A program made the translations under genes and the position numbers. Under the pieces are notes generated by a model. The model saw nothing but the letters and a program-made list of their open reading frames with translations. It searched no databases and was not told the origin of the DNA. Positions 26,729-36,038 of a stretch of 64,000 nucleotides of DNA are shown piece after piece (positions within the stretch are counted from its first letter, which is position 1; every line of letters starts with the position of its first letter). The DNA is from Acidobacteriota bacterium (GTDB taxonomy: Bacteria > Acidobacteriota > Terriglobia > Terriglobales > Acidobacteriaceae). The DNA lies in contig JAFDVQ010000001.1 of assembly GCA_018268915.1 (NCBI GenBank), positions 124,001 through 188,000 on the forward strand. The letters run 5' to 3'.

Positions 26729-26744
26729 AGTGACAAAAATCACT
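26729..26744. promoter_or_regulatory. Crp/Fnr-type palindrome, copy B (nnrS)
   Basis: AGTGACAAAAATCACT: the core GTGA-N6-TCAC is a perfect Crp-type inverted repeat. The first base of the -10-like hexamer TACGTT (26766-26771) is 29.5 bp from its centre, class II activator geometry for nnrS. Confidence 0.7.
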
Positions 26745-26789
26745 GTGAGGCAATCAAAGCGGCTCTACGTTGAGATTGAGGTCAGCCCC

Positions 26790-28100
26790 ATGAGTGTCCC
26801 CATTCCAAACAGCGAATCGCTGGTTCGCGAGCGCAACAAGAGCTGGATGCTGCGTGCCTGGATACTGAGCGGGATATTCTTCATGGCGCTTCCAGGCACC
26901 CTTCTTGGCTTTTCGAATCTGATGGCAATCAGCGCTCATCACGGACTGGGCTCGATGTCCCCGGCCTGGATGGAAGGTCACGGGCACGCGCAAATGTATG
27001 GATGGATTGGCAGCTTCATTCTCGGCATCGGCTTCTACTCGCAGCCGGCGAGGCGGTCAGGACTTCGCATTCCCATTGCGTGCTTCGCTTTCTGGACGAC
27101 CGGCGTTCTGCTGCGCTGGATTGGCAACATCTACGAGTGGCACTGGCGTTCGCTGCTTTTGGTTTCTTCGGCAGCTGAGCTAATCGCGGTACTGCTCTTC
27201 CTGTCAGCGGCTTCGCATCACAAGCTGCCTGAAGCAGAAAAGGGCAAGAAGAAGAGCATGGAAATCTGGATGGTCGCGGTCCTGCTGAGCACCGCCGGGC
27301 TGACCGCAGCAGTGATTTTCAACTTTGTGGAGTGCCTGCGGCTCGCTCTGTATGGCGCAACTCCGTCGTTTCCGCATCTGCTCGATCAGAAGTACCTGGT
27401 GTTGCTCGGCTGGGGATTTCTGGCGCCGGTAGTATGGGGATTCTCCGCGCGGTGGCTGCCATCCTTCCTTGCCATCGATGAGCCCCGCTCTTCTGCATTG
27501 AAAGCAGCTCTTGTCGCAGACATCGTGGGAGTGCTGACAGGAGTTTCTGGACTGTTGCCCGTAGCAACATCGCTCTTCTTTGTTTCAGCTGTCTCAATCG
27601 TATTCGCGCTGCATCTGATTGATCGTCCGCACGGGCAGGCCAAGACACAGGGGATTCATCCAAGCTTCCCATACTTCATCCGACTCGCATATGTCTGGCT
27701 GGTGATTGCGGCCAGCATGAGCGTCTGGGCCGCTCTTGCCGATCAACACGGAGGAATCTGGGGAGCTTCCCGCCATGCGCTGACCGTCGGCTTTGCAGCG
27801 ACGATGGTGTTCTCAATCGGCCCTCGGATTCTGCCGCACTTCTGCGGGATCGCGCGCCTTTTCAGCACGCGGTTGATGTTCGCGAGCCTGCTGCTGTTGC
27901 AGGTCGGATGCACCTTGCGCGTGAGCTCAGAGCCGCTTGCGTATGAGGGCTTCTCGTCCTTTGCGTGGCGTGTGCTGCCCGTGTCGGGAATGCTCGAGCT
28001 CGCAGCGGTATTGATATTCGCTGCAAATATTGCCGCAACCATCATCTTCGGCCGCTCAGCTTTTACAAACGCGCAGACGGGCGAGGTGGCTGCCGCGTGA
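26790..28100 (+). CDS. nnrS: NnrS family haem/copper membrane protein
   Basis: A 436-residue polytopic membrane protein with about 12 helices. ATG at 26790, with GAGG 8 bases upstream. It has the NnrS-typical early GHGHAQMYGWIGSFILGIGFY segment with candidate haem/copper histidines (about residues 50-56), WRWIGN-like and YEWHW segments, and later HALTVGFAATMVFSIGPRILPHFCG. NnrS proteins are made under NO control and protect cells from nitrosative stress. It is followed by norB on the same strand, with its own palindrome upstream. Confidence 0.9.
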   Translation: MSVPIPNSESLVRERNKSWMLRAWILSGIFFMALPGTLLGFSNLMAISAHHGLGSMSPAWMEGHGHAQMYGWIGSFILGIGFYSQPARRSGLRIPIACFAFWTTGVLLRWIGNIYEWHWRSLLLVSSAAELIAVLLFLSAASHHKLPEAEKGKKKSMEIWMVAVLLSTAGLTAAVIFNFVECLRLALYGATPSFPHLLDQKYLVLLGWGFLAPVVWGFSARWLPSFLAIDEPRSSALKAALVADIVGVLTGVSGLLPVATSLFFVSAVSIVFALHLIDRPHGQAKTQGIHPSFPYFIRLAYVWLVIAASMSVWAALADQHGGIWGASRHALTVGFAATMVFSIGPRILPHFCGIARLFSTRLMFASLLLLQVGCTLRVSSEPLAYEGFSSFAWRVLPVSGMLELAAVLIFAANIAATIIFGRSAFTNAQTGEVAAA

Positions 28101-28115
28101 AGAAACTTTTCCCCT

Positions 28116-28131
28116 TGTGACTTTAGTCCCT
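28116..28131. promoter_or_regulatory. Crp/Fnr-type palindrome, copy C (norB)
   Basis: TGTGACTTTAGTCCCT, an imperfect copy of the shared motif. TAACTT (28153-28158) starts 29.5 bp from its centre and would place transcription start near 28165, giving norB a leader of about 42 bases. Confidence 0.6.
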
Positions 28132-28206
28132 GAAAGCTATCTGGATTCTCAGTAACTTCAACTCAGTTAATTCGAACTGCACTCATCGTGCGAATTGAGG
28201 CAAGCA

Positions 28207-30489
28207 ATGAACTATAAGCGTTATTGGCTGGCACTAACGGTGGTCATCCTTGGATCGTTTGCGGTCCTGGGAACGGTCGGCCGGAAGATGATCAGCCAGG
28301 CTCCCCCTATACCGGATGTATACACCGCCGATGGGCAGCTTCTTTTTACCGGTTCCACAATCACCGATGGGCAAGGCGTATGGCAGTCCATCGGCGGCCA
28401 GGAGATCGGCACGATCTGGGGACACGGAGCATACGTTGCACCCGATTGGAGCGCGGACTGGCTGCACCGCGAGTCGAGTATCCTGCTCGACACATGGGCA
28501 CAGCGCGAGGGTGCAGCGAATTTCGCCGCGGTCAACGCGGAACAGCAGGCGGTATTGAAGGCGCGCCTCGTCGCGACGATCCGCACGAATACCTATGAGG
28601 CTGACGCAAACCGCGTGACGTTATCGGCAGATCGCGTCGCAGCATATCGGCAGCTGGCCGCCTACTATGCTGACGTATTTGCCGCAGGACGCAAGGAATA
28701 CGCAATTCCGCAAGGCGCGCTGACCAACACCGCGAAGCAGCAGCAGCTGGCTGCCTTCTTCTGGTGGAGCGCATGGGCGACGAGCACGAATCGGCCCGGC
28801 GCTACTGTCAGCTACACAAACAACTGGCCCCACGAGCCGCTGGTCGGCAACGAGCCGACATCGGGCGCGGTATTGTGGAGCATCGTCAGCGTAGTCTGCC
28901 TCATCGCCGGAATCGGCGGACTGGTGTGGTGGAACTCGGCGCGCGAGAAGGAAGTTGTGCATGGTCCCTACCCCGCGCGCGATCCATTCCTCGGACTTCA
29001 GCCGACACCCTCGCAACGCGCGACAATCAAATATTTCCTCGTGGTTGTGATCCTGTGGGGCGTGCAGATTCTCATGGGTGCCATCACTGCTCACTATGGA
29101 GTGGAAGGGCAGGGGTTCTACGGCATTCCCCTCGACAAGATCCTGCCTTACGCAATTACACGGACATGGCACCTGCAGATCGCGATCTTCTGGATCGCCA
29201 CCTCATGGCTGGCAACGGGACTGTACGTCGGCCCGGCAGTCAGCGGGCATGAACCGAAGTATCAGCGGCTCGGCGTGAACGTTCTGTTCGTCGCGCTGGT
29301 GCTGGTCGTCGGCGGATCGCTTGCCGGCGAGTGGTTCGGGATTCAGCAAAAGCTCGGCAACCTCTGGTTCTGGTTCGGCGCGCAAGGCTTCGAGTACGTC
29401 GACCTCGGTCGGTTCTGGCAGATTCTTCTCTTTGTCGGATTGGTGCTCTGGCTGTTCCTGATGGTCCGCTCTCTGAAGCCGGCATTCAAGAAGAACATCG
29501 AAGACAAGTCGCTGCTGGCATTGTTCCTCGTATCCAGCGTTGCAATCCCGACGTTCTATGCAGCGGGCCTGATGTACGGGCAGCGCAGCCACCTGGTCAC
29601 CGCCGAGTACTGGCGCTGGTGGGTAGTTCACCTCTGGGTCGAAGGCTTCTTCGAAGTGTTCGCTACTGTCGTGATCGCATTCCTCTTCACTCGCCTGAAG
29701 CTCCTGGAGATTCGCAGTGCAACACGAGCAACGCTATTCTCTACGACGATCTTTCTGTCAGGCGGAATCATCGGAACGTTCCATCATCTCTATTTCACCG
29801 GCTCTGGTCCGGCGGTGATCGCACTCGGCTCAGTGTTCAGCGCTCTTGAAGTTGTGCCGCTGACGCTGATCGGATACGAAGCATGGGAGAACCTTCGCCT
29901 CGCACGTCCTACCGAGAAGGCTCCATGGATCGCGAGCTACAAGTGGCCCATCTACTTCTTCGTCGCGGTCGCATTCTGGAATCTGGTGGGCGCGGGAGTA
30001 TTCGGCTTCCTAATCAACCCGCCGGTCGCGCTCTACTACATGCAAGGCCTCAACCTGACGCCGGTCCACGGACACACCGCGCTGTTCGGTGTATACGGCA
30101 TGCTCGGCCTGGGACTGACGCTGTTCTGCCTGCGCGCCCTGCAACCTGCAAGGCGCTGGAAAGAAGGGATGCTGAAGGGTGCGTTCTGGTGCATCAACTT
30201 CGGGCTGATCTTCATGGTCGTTCTGAGTATGTTCCCGATCGGCCTGATGCAAGCCTCGGCATCCATCGAGCACGGTACCTGGTACGCGCGCTCGGCGGAG
30301 TTTCTGCAAACGCCCACCATGCAATTCCTGCGCTGGATGCGCGTTCCCGGCGACGTGCTGTTCGCGGCCGGAGCAGCGATGCTTGGATGGTTCGTTCTTG
30401 GCTTGCTGACCGGGCACTCGTTCGAGAAGGATTCGACGCGCGGCGCCAAGATGGTGGAAGTCGAAGAAAGAGAGCTCGTAGCGCAGTAG
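28207..30489 (+). CDS. norB: Quinol-dependent nitric oxide reductase (qNorB)
   Basis: A 760-residue single-subunit enzyme reducing 2 NO to N2O with quinol electrons, in the inner membrane. ATG at 28207 with GAGG 6 bases upstream; a TTG four codons earlier is less likely. The N-terminal extension typical of qNOR is present (first helix, then a periplasmic domain of about 200 residues with GQGVWQSIGGQEIGTIWGHGAY). The haem-copper oxidase-like core follows, with ligands in TRTWHLQIAIFWIATSWL, VVHLWVEGFFEVFATV, GGIIGTFHHLYFTG and GHTALFGVYGMLGLGL. It is not a cNOR: there is no norC. It sits between nnrS and ric, and a strong terminator follows. Confidence 0.96.
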   Translation: MNYKRYWLALTVVILGSFAVLGTVGRKMISQAPPIPDVYTADGQLLFTGSTITDGQGVWQSIGGQEIGTIWGHGAYVAPDWSADWLHRESSILLDTWAQREGAANFAAVNAEQQAVLKARLVATIRTNTYEADANRVTLSADRVAAYRQLAAYYADVFAAGRKEYAIPQGALTNTAKQQQLAAFFWWSAWATSTNRPGATVSYTNNWPHEPLVGNEPTSGAVLWSIVSVVCLIAGIGGLVWWNSAREKEVVHGPYPARDPFLGLQPTPSQRATIKYFLVVVILWGVQILMGAITAHYGVEGQGFYGIPLDKILPYAITRTWHLQIAIFWIATSWLATGLYVGPAVSGHEPKYQRLGVNVLFVALVLVVGGSLAGEWFGIQQKLGNLWFWFGAQGFEYVDLGRFWQILLFVGLVLWLFLMVRSLKPAFKKNIEDKSLLALFLVSSVAIPTFYAAGLMYGQRSHLVTAEYWRWWVVHLWVEGFFEVFATVVIAFLFTRLKLLEIRSATRATLFSTTIFLSGGIIGTFHHLYFTGSGPAVIALGSVFSALEVVPLTLIGYEAWENLRLARPTEKAPWIASYKWPIYFFVAVAFWNLVGAGVFGFLINPPVALYYMQGLNLTPVHGHTALFGVYGMLGLGLTLFCLRALQPARRWKEGMLKGAFWCINFGLIFMVVLSMFPIGLMQASASIEHGTWYARSAEFLQTPTMQFLRWMRVPGDVLFAAGAAMLGWFVLGLLTGHSFEKDSTRGAKMVEVEERELVAQ

Positions 30490-30510
30490 AGAAACGCAGC
30501 AACTCACACG

Positions 30511-30547
30511 CGGGAAGCAGCTTGTACAGTGCTTCCCGTTTTTTTTT
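30511..30547 (+). terminator. Strong Rho-independent terminator after norB
   Basis: A perfect 8-bp stem CGGGAAGC / GCTTCCCG (30511-30518 and 30531-30538), a 12-base loop, and a nine-T run. It separates norB from ric, which therefore needs its own promoter. Confidence 0.92.
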
Positions 30548-30573
30548 CTCATTGCAGATTTTGAGAGTAGACG

Positions 30574-30589
30574 AGTGACCAAAGTCGCT
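30574..30589. promoter_or_regulatory. Crp/Fnr-type palindrome, copy D (ric)
   Basis: AGTGACCAAAGTCGCT, differing from copy A by one base. The good -10 element TATTCT (30611-30616) starts 29.5 bp from its centre. Transcription would begin near 30623, just before the AAGGAGG at 30625-30631. Confidence 0.72.
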
Positions 30590-30636
30590 GAGGCGAAATT
30601 CCAGAATATCTATTCTGAAAACTCAAGGAGGTCGTA

Positions 30637-31356
30637 ATGACCGTAACGACACAAACTGTTCGCGAAATCGCACTGGAGAATCCTGCATCGATTCGCGTCT
30701 TTGAAGCATTTGGAATCGACTATTGCTGCGGGGGACGGAAGCCGCTGGCAGAAGCCTGCGAGGCAAAGAATATTTCCCTCGAGACAGTGTTAGCCGCACT
30801 CGAGAACAAATCGGCAAACGCCACCCCAGCCGCCGAAGATTGGAGCACAAAGCCGCTCAGCTCACTTGCCGCACATATCGTCAACACGCATCACGTCTAT
30901 GTGCGCCGCGAACTGCCGCGTCTGGTGGAGCTGGCGAGCAAGGTTGTCAATCGGCATGGCGACACCAAGCCGGAACTGCCGCAGATCCAGGCAAAGGTTG
31001 CGCAGCTCAGTGAAGAGCTTACCGAGCATCTTGCCAAGGAAGAAGTGGTTCTCTTTCCCTACGTGACCAGGTTTGAGCGTTCGCAAGCAGAGGGGACGGC
31101 GAAACCCCATGCATGTTTCGGAACCGTTGCAAGTCCGATCGCAATGATGACGCAGGAGCACGATGCTGCCGGAGCGCTGATGGCAGAGATTCGTCAGCTG
31201 TCGAGGGACTACACGCCACCGGTTGGCGCGTGTCCGACGTTCCATGCGTTCTACAACGGCCTGAAGGAGTTCGAGCAGGATCTGCATCAGCACATTCATC
31301 TCGAGAACAACATTCTGTTCCCGCGTGCTCTTGCTATGGAAGAAGTCACCGTTTAA
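30637..31356 (+). CDS. ric: Iron-sulfur cluster repair di-iron protein Ric (ScdA/YtfE)
   Basis: A 239-residue cytosolic protein that repairs Fe-S clusters damaged by NO or oxidants. ATG at 30637 with a near-perfect AAGGAGG. The N-terminal ScdA_N domain has the GIDYCCGGRKPL cysteine pair (about residues 26-37). The hemerythrin-like domain supplies histidines in LAAHIVNTHHVYVRRELPRL, HLAKEEVVLFPY, MTQEHDAAGALM and DLHQHIHLENNILFPRAL, the expected His/Glu ligands of a di-iron site. Last gene of the NO-defence island. Confidence 0.95.
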   Translation: MTVTTQTVREIALENPASIRVFEAFGIDYCCGGRKPLAEACEAKNISLETVLAALENKSANATPAAEDWSTKPLSSLAAHIVNTHHVYVRRELPRLVELASKVVNRHGDTKPELPQIQAKVAQLSEELTEHLAKEEVVLFPYVTRFERSQAEGTAKPHACFGTVASPIAMMTQEHDAAGALMAEIRQLSRDYTPPVGACPTFHAFYNGLKEFEQDLHQHIHLENNILFPRALAMEEVTV

Positions 31357-31394
31357 CTGCACATGAGCGTAGACGATCCGTCTGCGGGGCGGGA

Positions 31395-33353
31395 CTAACT
31401 GTGCGGCGAAGCAGGCGATACGGAATGCTGCTTTGCCGCAGTCTGAACGGGCGCAAGTTGCCGCATGTCTCGATCACTCGCGAACGCATCGTGGCATGCC
31501 ATGCCCGCGAGACGAAGCTTTTGGAATCGAGCATCGGATCTCATTTTGTCGAAGAACGGATCCTTGTCCACGGTCGGAAAAGAGCAGTAGTGGCGGTCGA
31601 TAGCAATCTTCAGCATTCGAAGAGCTGCTTCGTTCTGGCCGCAGTAAGCAAGGTGCCCGGCGAAGAGGTAGTCCATTTCGGGATCGTCGTCGATCTCAAC
31701 TTTTGAAGCAAGCGACTGAATCTCGGCTTGTGGCGCGCCGCCGGCACAGGCCAGCAGCATCTTGTAGCTGTCCCAGTGCGGAATCTGCGGCGCGGGAACG
31801 CGTAGAGCATCCGCTGTTCTGCCCTCGCGCAGCAGCACTTCGATTGCAGCCGACTTTGACCATTCAGAGCTCAGATCCTTCCGCACAAAAAACCTGGCAC
31901 GTTCGTAGTTGCCGAGTTCCCTGAACGTTGTCGAACACGACCCCCAAACAACCTTGGTGGCAAGCAGGACTGCAATTTCGCATTGCCGGCCTGCTTCGTC
32001 CAGCGAGCCCCCATAGCGAAGCACATAGTTCAGCACATGATGAAGGTTGGGGTCGTCGGGTTTGCGCCGGACCAGCTCAAGCGCGATCTGGTGAGCCTTG
32101 ACCAGATCTCCGCGCTCAGTGCGGTGGATGGTCATTTCGGCGATGGGGTCGAGGGAGTCCGGATTCAGTGCGAGTTCCTTGTCCAATGCCGCGTCAGAAA
32201 GCGCCAGCATCTCAGGGCCGCCGCCACCGAAGCGGGCGTAAGAGTAATAGCGATGCGAGAGCATATCCCAGGCCGGAGCATAGTTCGCATCGAGAATGAC
32301 CGCTCGGCGCAGGAGATCGATAGCTTGCTTATCGGTCTTGTTATCCCAGTTGAGAGCGACGCTCTGTAGATAAAGCTCGTAGGCCTCTTCGTTGGTTGCA
32401 CGCGGTGGCGAGTCCGCGGCAAATCCGCTTACGCCCAACGCTTCTCCCAGGCGTCCATGTGCGACCGTCGCGATCTGTTCCTGCATCGCCAGCAGATTGT
32501 TGGGTGCGAAATCAAAACTGTCTTGCCAGATGATGCGGTCTTCGACTGTGTCGACAGCCTCCATCGTTATATGGAGCCGGTCTCCCAGGATGATGTAGTG
32601 ACCAGTTATGGCTCGATTGACATCAAGGTCGCGGCCCAGCTTGCGGAAATCAACGCCAGGATCGGTGAATTGAGCAGACGCTGCGAGAGGCCGTACCGTG
32701 AGTGACTTTGCAGGCGCCAGAGAGTGTGCAATCTCGTCGGGAAGAGCAGAGCGAAGGTAGTTCAGCGAGCTGGTTCCAGAGACGTTTTGAAAGGGAAGAA
32801 TCGCGACGTGCACCTGCAGGGGTGCTGGCGGAGTGCTTCGCCGGCTGGCGATGAGGCCGACCGTCACTGCAACGGCCGCAGCAGTACCTAAACCAGCCCA
32901 GATCAAACGCGTGCCGAAGCGGAATCGCCGCTTCGCTTCGATCGGGACTGCAAGATCGGTGTCAGCGGGTTCTAGCGCGGTCTCTCTATATTCGATAGCC
33001 GATTCAGCGCGGTTCACCCGCGTAACAGGTACGGAGATCCGGTATCCGACCCGCGGCACTGTCTGGATGACATCCTGCTCTCCGAGAACCTTACGCAGTT
33101 TCGACACCGCAGTCGCCAGGGACGCATCCACAACCAGAACGCCGGGCCACACCGCTTCGAGCAGTTCTTCTTTTCGGACCACCTCGCCCGACCGTGAGAG
33201 CAGATGTCGAAGCAATTCGAGAGGCTTCCTCTCCAATTCCACTGCCTGACCACGGATCCTTAATTCAAAGCGCAGGTCGTCGAACTCGCAATCTGCGAAT
33301 CGCCACAGTTCCTGATGCGCGGATTGGGGCTGCTTCTCCGGGGAAACAGACAT
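31395..33353 (-). CDS. CadC-like winged-helix regulator with TM segment and TPR repeats
   Basis: A 652-residue membrane-bound transcription factor. ATG at 33353 with AAGGAAC upstream. An OmpR/PhoB-type winged helix covers about residues 15-115 (ERKPLELLRHLLSRSGEVVRKEELLEAVWPG, VIQTVPRVGYRISVPV). One helix spans about 151-170 (LIWAGLGTAAAVAVTVGLIA). The C-terminal periplasmic half begins with a TolB-N-like fold (HVAILPFQNVSG...LPDEIAHSL), then TPR-like repeats to the end. This layout is common in Acidobacteriota and resembles CadC. Target genes are unknown; the divergent secreted-protein cluster at 33565-38010 is the nearest candidate. Confidence 0.87.
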   Translation of the reverse strand: MSVSPEKQPQSAHQELWRFADCEFDDLRFELRIRGQAVELERKPLELLRHLLSRSGEVVRKEELLEAVWPGVLVVDASLATAVSKLRKVLGEQDVIQTVPRVGYRISVPVTRVNRAESAIEYRETALEPADTDLAVPIEAKRRFRFGTRLIWAGLGTAAAVAVTVGLIASRRSTPPAPLQVHVAILPFQNVSGTSSLNYLRSALPDEIAHSLAPAKSLTVRPLAASAQFTDPGVDFRKLGRDLDVNRAITGHYIILGDRLHITMEAVDTVEDRIIWQDSFDFAPNNLLAMQEQIATVAHGRLGEALGVSGFAADSPPRATNEEAYELYLQSVALNWDNKTDKQAIDLLRRAVILDANYAPAWDMLSHRYYSYARFGGGGPEMLALSDAALDKELALNPDSLDPIAEMTIHRTERGDLVKAHQIALELVRRKPDDPNLHHVLNYVLRYGGSLDEAGRQCEIAVLLATKVVWGSCSTTFRELGNYERARFFVRKDLSSEWSKSAAIEVLLREGRTADALRVPAPQIPHWDSYKMLLACAGGAPQAEIQSLASKVEIDDDPEMDYLFAGHLAYCGQNEAALRMLKIAIDRHYCSFPTVDKDPFFDKMRSDARFQKLRLAGMACHDAFASDRDMRQLAPVQTAAKQHSVSPASPHS

Positions 33354-33564
33354 GGAAGCCGGTTCCTTTAGAAATCTTCAGCGTTTCGTTAGGACAATTC
33401 CGGGGAGTGACCTACAGGATAAGCCGAAGTTGAATCACTTCAACCCGATTTTTCACGGCAGGGGCTGCGCGTCGATTGGATGGGGGTCCGTCGGCGCGCA
33501 GCGGCGAGGCAATTTCTTGCCGCGAACTTCTGAGCGATTCACTTCTTCCCACCGGAGGCCAGGT

Positions 33565-35634
33565 ATGTCTGCCCGCAATTGTGTGATCAAGCTCTTTGAA
33601 AATGCCCTCCCCCTTTTCGTCCTGATGTTCGGGTTCACGATTACAGCTTCCGGTCAAAGCGTCTGGCAGAAGATGAAACAGAACGTCCTGCAGCAGCAAT
33701 GCCAGCAAGGGCTACAGAAGGCCTGCCAGGCACTGGCGCAGCTGAATCAGAAGCAACAGCAGCAAGCTCCGCAAACGCCCGGCCAGCAACCGGGGCAGCC
33801 TGGGCAGCGACCCGGCCATGAAAGACAGACAAGAGGCGGGGAGGTTCAGGACGACACAGGCGCGATTCATCCACCAAACGGGACAAAAGTGGGAGAGACG
33901 GTCATGGCTCCGTTGGCGCAAGGGGCAAGGTTCTTCATCAGCCCTCACGGCGTGCACGTAGCCACCTTCGAGAACAGCGGAAGCCGATCTGTCATTTACT
34001 ACGATGGCGTGCCGGGGCCGAAGTTTGACGAGGTTGTTGGCGGACAGATGGGCTCCGCTGACGCCCAGGTCGCCTTCAGTCCCGATGGAAAGCGCTACGC
34101 ATATTGCGGCCGAGTGGGCACTGAGATGGCTGTGATGGTGGATGGCAAGGAACTCCTGCGCACCTCCGAGTCGAATATGGGCCGATTCGATGGCTCGAGC
34201 TGCAAGCTGGGTTTCACTTCGAACAGCCAGCATGTGTTTATGTTCAGCGACTCAGTGACATCCATGATGAAGGGTGGGAGCCGCACTCGCTTCATCTTCG
34301 ATGGCAAGGAGGTGCCGGGAAGCGCCAGCTCGATGCGAGGCGGCAGCCAGGATCTGCGCAACATTGCGTTCAGCCCCGATGGCAATCACTATGCGTTGAT
34401 CGTTGTAGATCCCGCAGATGAGAACAAATGGGGCTTGGTCGTCGATGGGAAGATGGCCCCATATCGAGGGGGCCCCGTGCAGTGGAGTGCGGACAGCCAG
34501 CATCTTTACACGACGATTGAGCACCCGGGTGCGACGGGATACATGGAAGGAATGCTGGACGGCAAGCCGTTCATCCGCGCAGACCGCCTCAATCTGTATG
34601 TCGCGCCTGCGGGCAACATGGTTGTTGCCATTGTGGAGGCGGCTGACCGTACGCCTTCACCCATTCAGTTCATCGTCGTGGACGGCAAGAAGGTGCCCGG
34701 AAGCGAGATCGTTCATTTGCGCGGTGCGCAGATTGATCAGGCGACATTCAGTCCCGATGGCAAACACTACGCGGCAAGGTACTCAACAACGCAAGGAAGA
34801 CAGTATGTATTCGTTGACGGACAACGTGCTCAGGAGTACCAGAATGTTGACCATATCGTTTTCACTGCTGACTCGTCGAAGGTGACCTATACGTCGTTCA
34901 CGAATGGGAAGCCCTATTCGATCATTGGCGATCAGGAATCGGAAACATGTCTCGCCGTGAATGGCCTGATGATCGCGCCCATGGGCGGACGAGCCGGGAC
35001 ACCGTGTGGTCTTACCGGTGGTGCACCTACGGTGTACCTTGACGGCAAGACGGTGCCACTCCCGAACGGAGTGCAGGGGGTCGGCGATCTGCGATTTTCA
35101 CCCGACGGTGCCCACTACGCATATCAGATGTACTACCAGGGTGGAGCGCAGCGGCTTGCAGTTGACGGGGTAGCGCAGATGAATTCGAACCTGGGCACGC
35201 CGAGCATTCCGCGCGCCCACTACGTATTCAGCCCCGACAGCCGGCACATTGCGGTCGATTCCGGTCCGCCATCGCCAACAAACGAGTTCTCATCCGGCAT
35301 CTTCCTCGACGGCAAGTACACCCCCGTGGTTGCAAACTCGGGCATGAAGAGGCTGGAGTTCACCGCAGACAGCAAGCACATTGTTTGGGCTCAGGATGTA
35401 CCCAGCCGGAATGCCTTGCGCATCTTCGTAGACGGCAAAGCAGTGGCTGAGGCGGACACGGCAGTGTCCCCCAATTCAAAAGAAGCCTGGTGGGACATGG
35501 CTCCCGATGGCAGCCTCTCGGTTCTTCTTCAGGATGAGAACAATCTGAAGCGGATCACGATCACCCCTTCTGCCGAGTCCGGACTTGCTTCTCTTGGCGG
35601 AGGGGGAATGCTGGTTGCGAAGAGCGATCGATAA
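33565..35634 (+). CDS. Secreted WD40-like beta-propeller protein with Gln/Pro-rich linker
   Basis: A 689-residue protein. ATG at 33565 with GGAGG 7 bases upstream; the open frame extends back to 33352 without support. A signal peptide ends near ITASGQS. A Gln-rich stretch (about 30-80, QKQQQQAPQTPGQQPGQPGQ) precedes about ten repeats with FSPDGKHYA and VVDGKKVPGSE type blocks, a PD40/TolB-like propeller that uses DGK at blade ends. No catalytic motif is seen. It leads a same-strand cluster with the two lipoproteins and the 543-residue protein downstream. Confidence 0.75.
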   Translation: MSARNCVIKLFENALPLFVLMFGFTITASGQSVWQKMKQNVLQQQCQQGLQKACQALAQLNQKQQQQAPQTPGQQPGQPGQRPGHERQTRGGEVQDDTGAIHPPNGTKVGETVMAPLAQGARFFISPHGVHVATFENSGSRSVIYYDGVPGPKFDEVVGGQMGSADAQVAFSPDGKRYAYCGRVGTEMAVMVDGKELLRTSESNMGRFDGSSCKLGFTSNSQHVFMFSDSVTSMMKGGSRTRFIFDGKEVPGSASSMRGGSQDLRNIAFSPDGNHYALIVVDPADENKWGLVVDGKMAPYRGGPVQWSADSQHLYTTIEHPGATGYMEGMLDGKPFIRADRLNLYVAPAGNMVVAIVEAADRTPSPIQFIVVDGKKVPGSEIVHLRGAQIDQATFSPDGKHYAARYSTTQGRQYVFVDGQRAQEYQNVDHIVFTADSSKVTYTSFTNGKPYSIIGDQESETCLAVNGLMIAPMGGRAGTPCGLTGGAPTVYLDGKTVPLPNGVQGVGDLRFSPDGAHYAYQMYYQGGAQRLAVDGVAQMNSNLGTPSIPRAHYVFSPDSRHIAVDSGPPSPTNEFSSGIFLDGKYTPVVANSGMKRLEFTADSKHIVWAQDVPSRNALRIFVDGKAVAEADTAVSPNSKEAWWDMAPDGSLSVLLQDENNLKRITITPSAESGLASLGGGGMLVAKSDR

Positions 35635-35671
35635 TCCGCAGTCACCGTCGAGGAAGGAAGGGAAATTTCAA

Positions 35672-35980
35672 GTGCGCTTGAGCCAATCGATGTTTATTAT
35701 TGCCGGAACCTTCGTGTTGCTGGTTTCAGGTTGTAACTCCGGTCCCAAGGGGACGTATACCGACGCGAACGGCGCCGTCATTCTCGAAATCAGGTCCGGA
35801 GGCAGCGCTAACTTCACCTTCATGGGCGATGTCCAGGACTGCACCTACGAAAGCAGCGGAAAGCAACTCACGCTGAGCTGCAAGGGCGAGGCAGGAAAGA
35901 CTGTCTTCAATATTCACGACGACGGATCGCTGACCGGTCCTCCCGGTAGCTTCATGCCTCCCTTGCGCAAACAAAAATGA
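35672..35980 (+). CDS. Small lipoprotein with shared DGSLTGP-type domain
   Basis: A 102-residue lipoprotein. GTG at 35672 is chosen because AAGGAAGGG lies upstream and a lipobox LVSGC follows at about residues 16-20. The mature part is a compact beta domain: GTYTDANGAVILEIRSGG, a CTYESSGKQLTLSC cysteine pair, and NIHDDGSLTGPPGS at the end. It is paralogous to the lipoprotein at 37705, and the same pattern occurs twice in the protein between them. The function is unknown. Confidence 0.7.
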   Translation: MRLSQSMFIIAGTFVLLVSGCNSGPKGTYTDANGAVILEIRSGGSANFTFMGDVQDCTYESSGKQLTLSCKGEAGKTVFNIHDDGSLTGPPGSFMPPLRKQK

Positions 35981-36038
35981 TCCGCCGGCGAGGCTTCAAC
36001 CAGCCTTTACCGTGCGACCGGCTGATGGAGGAAACGAG

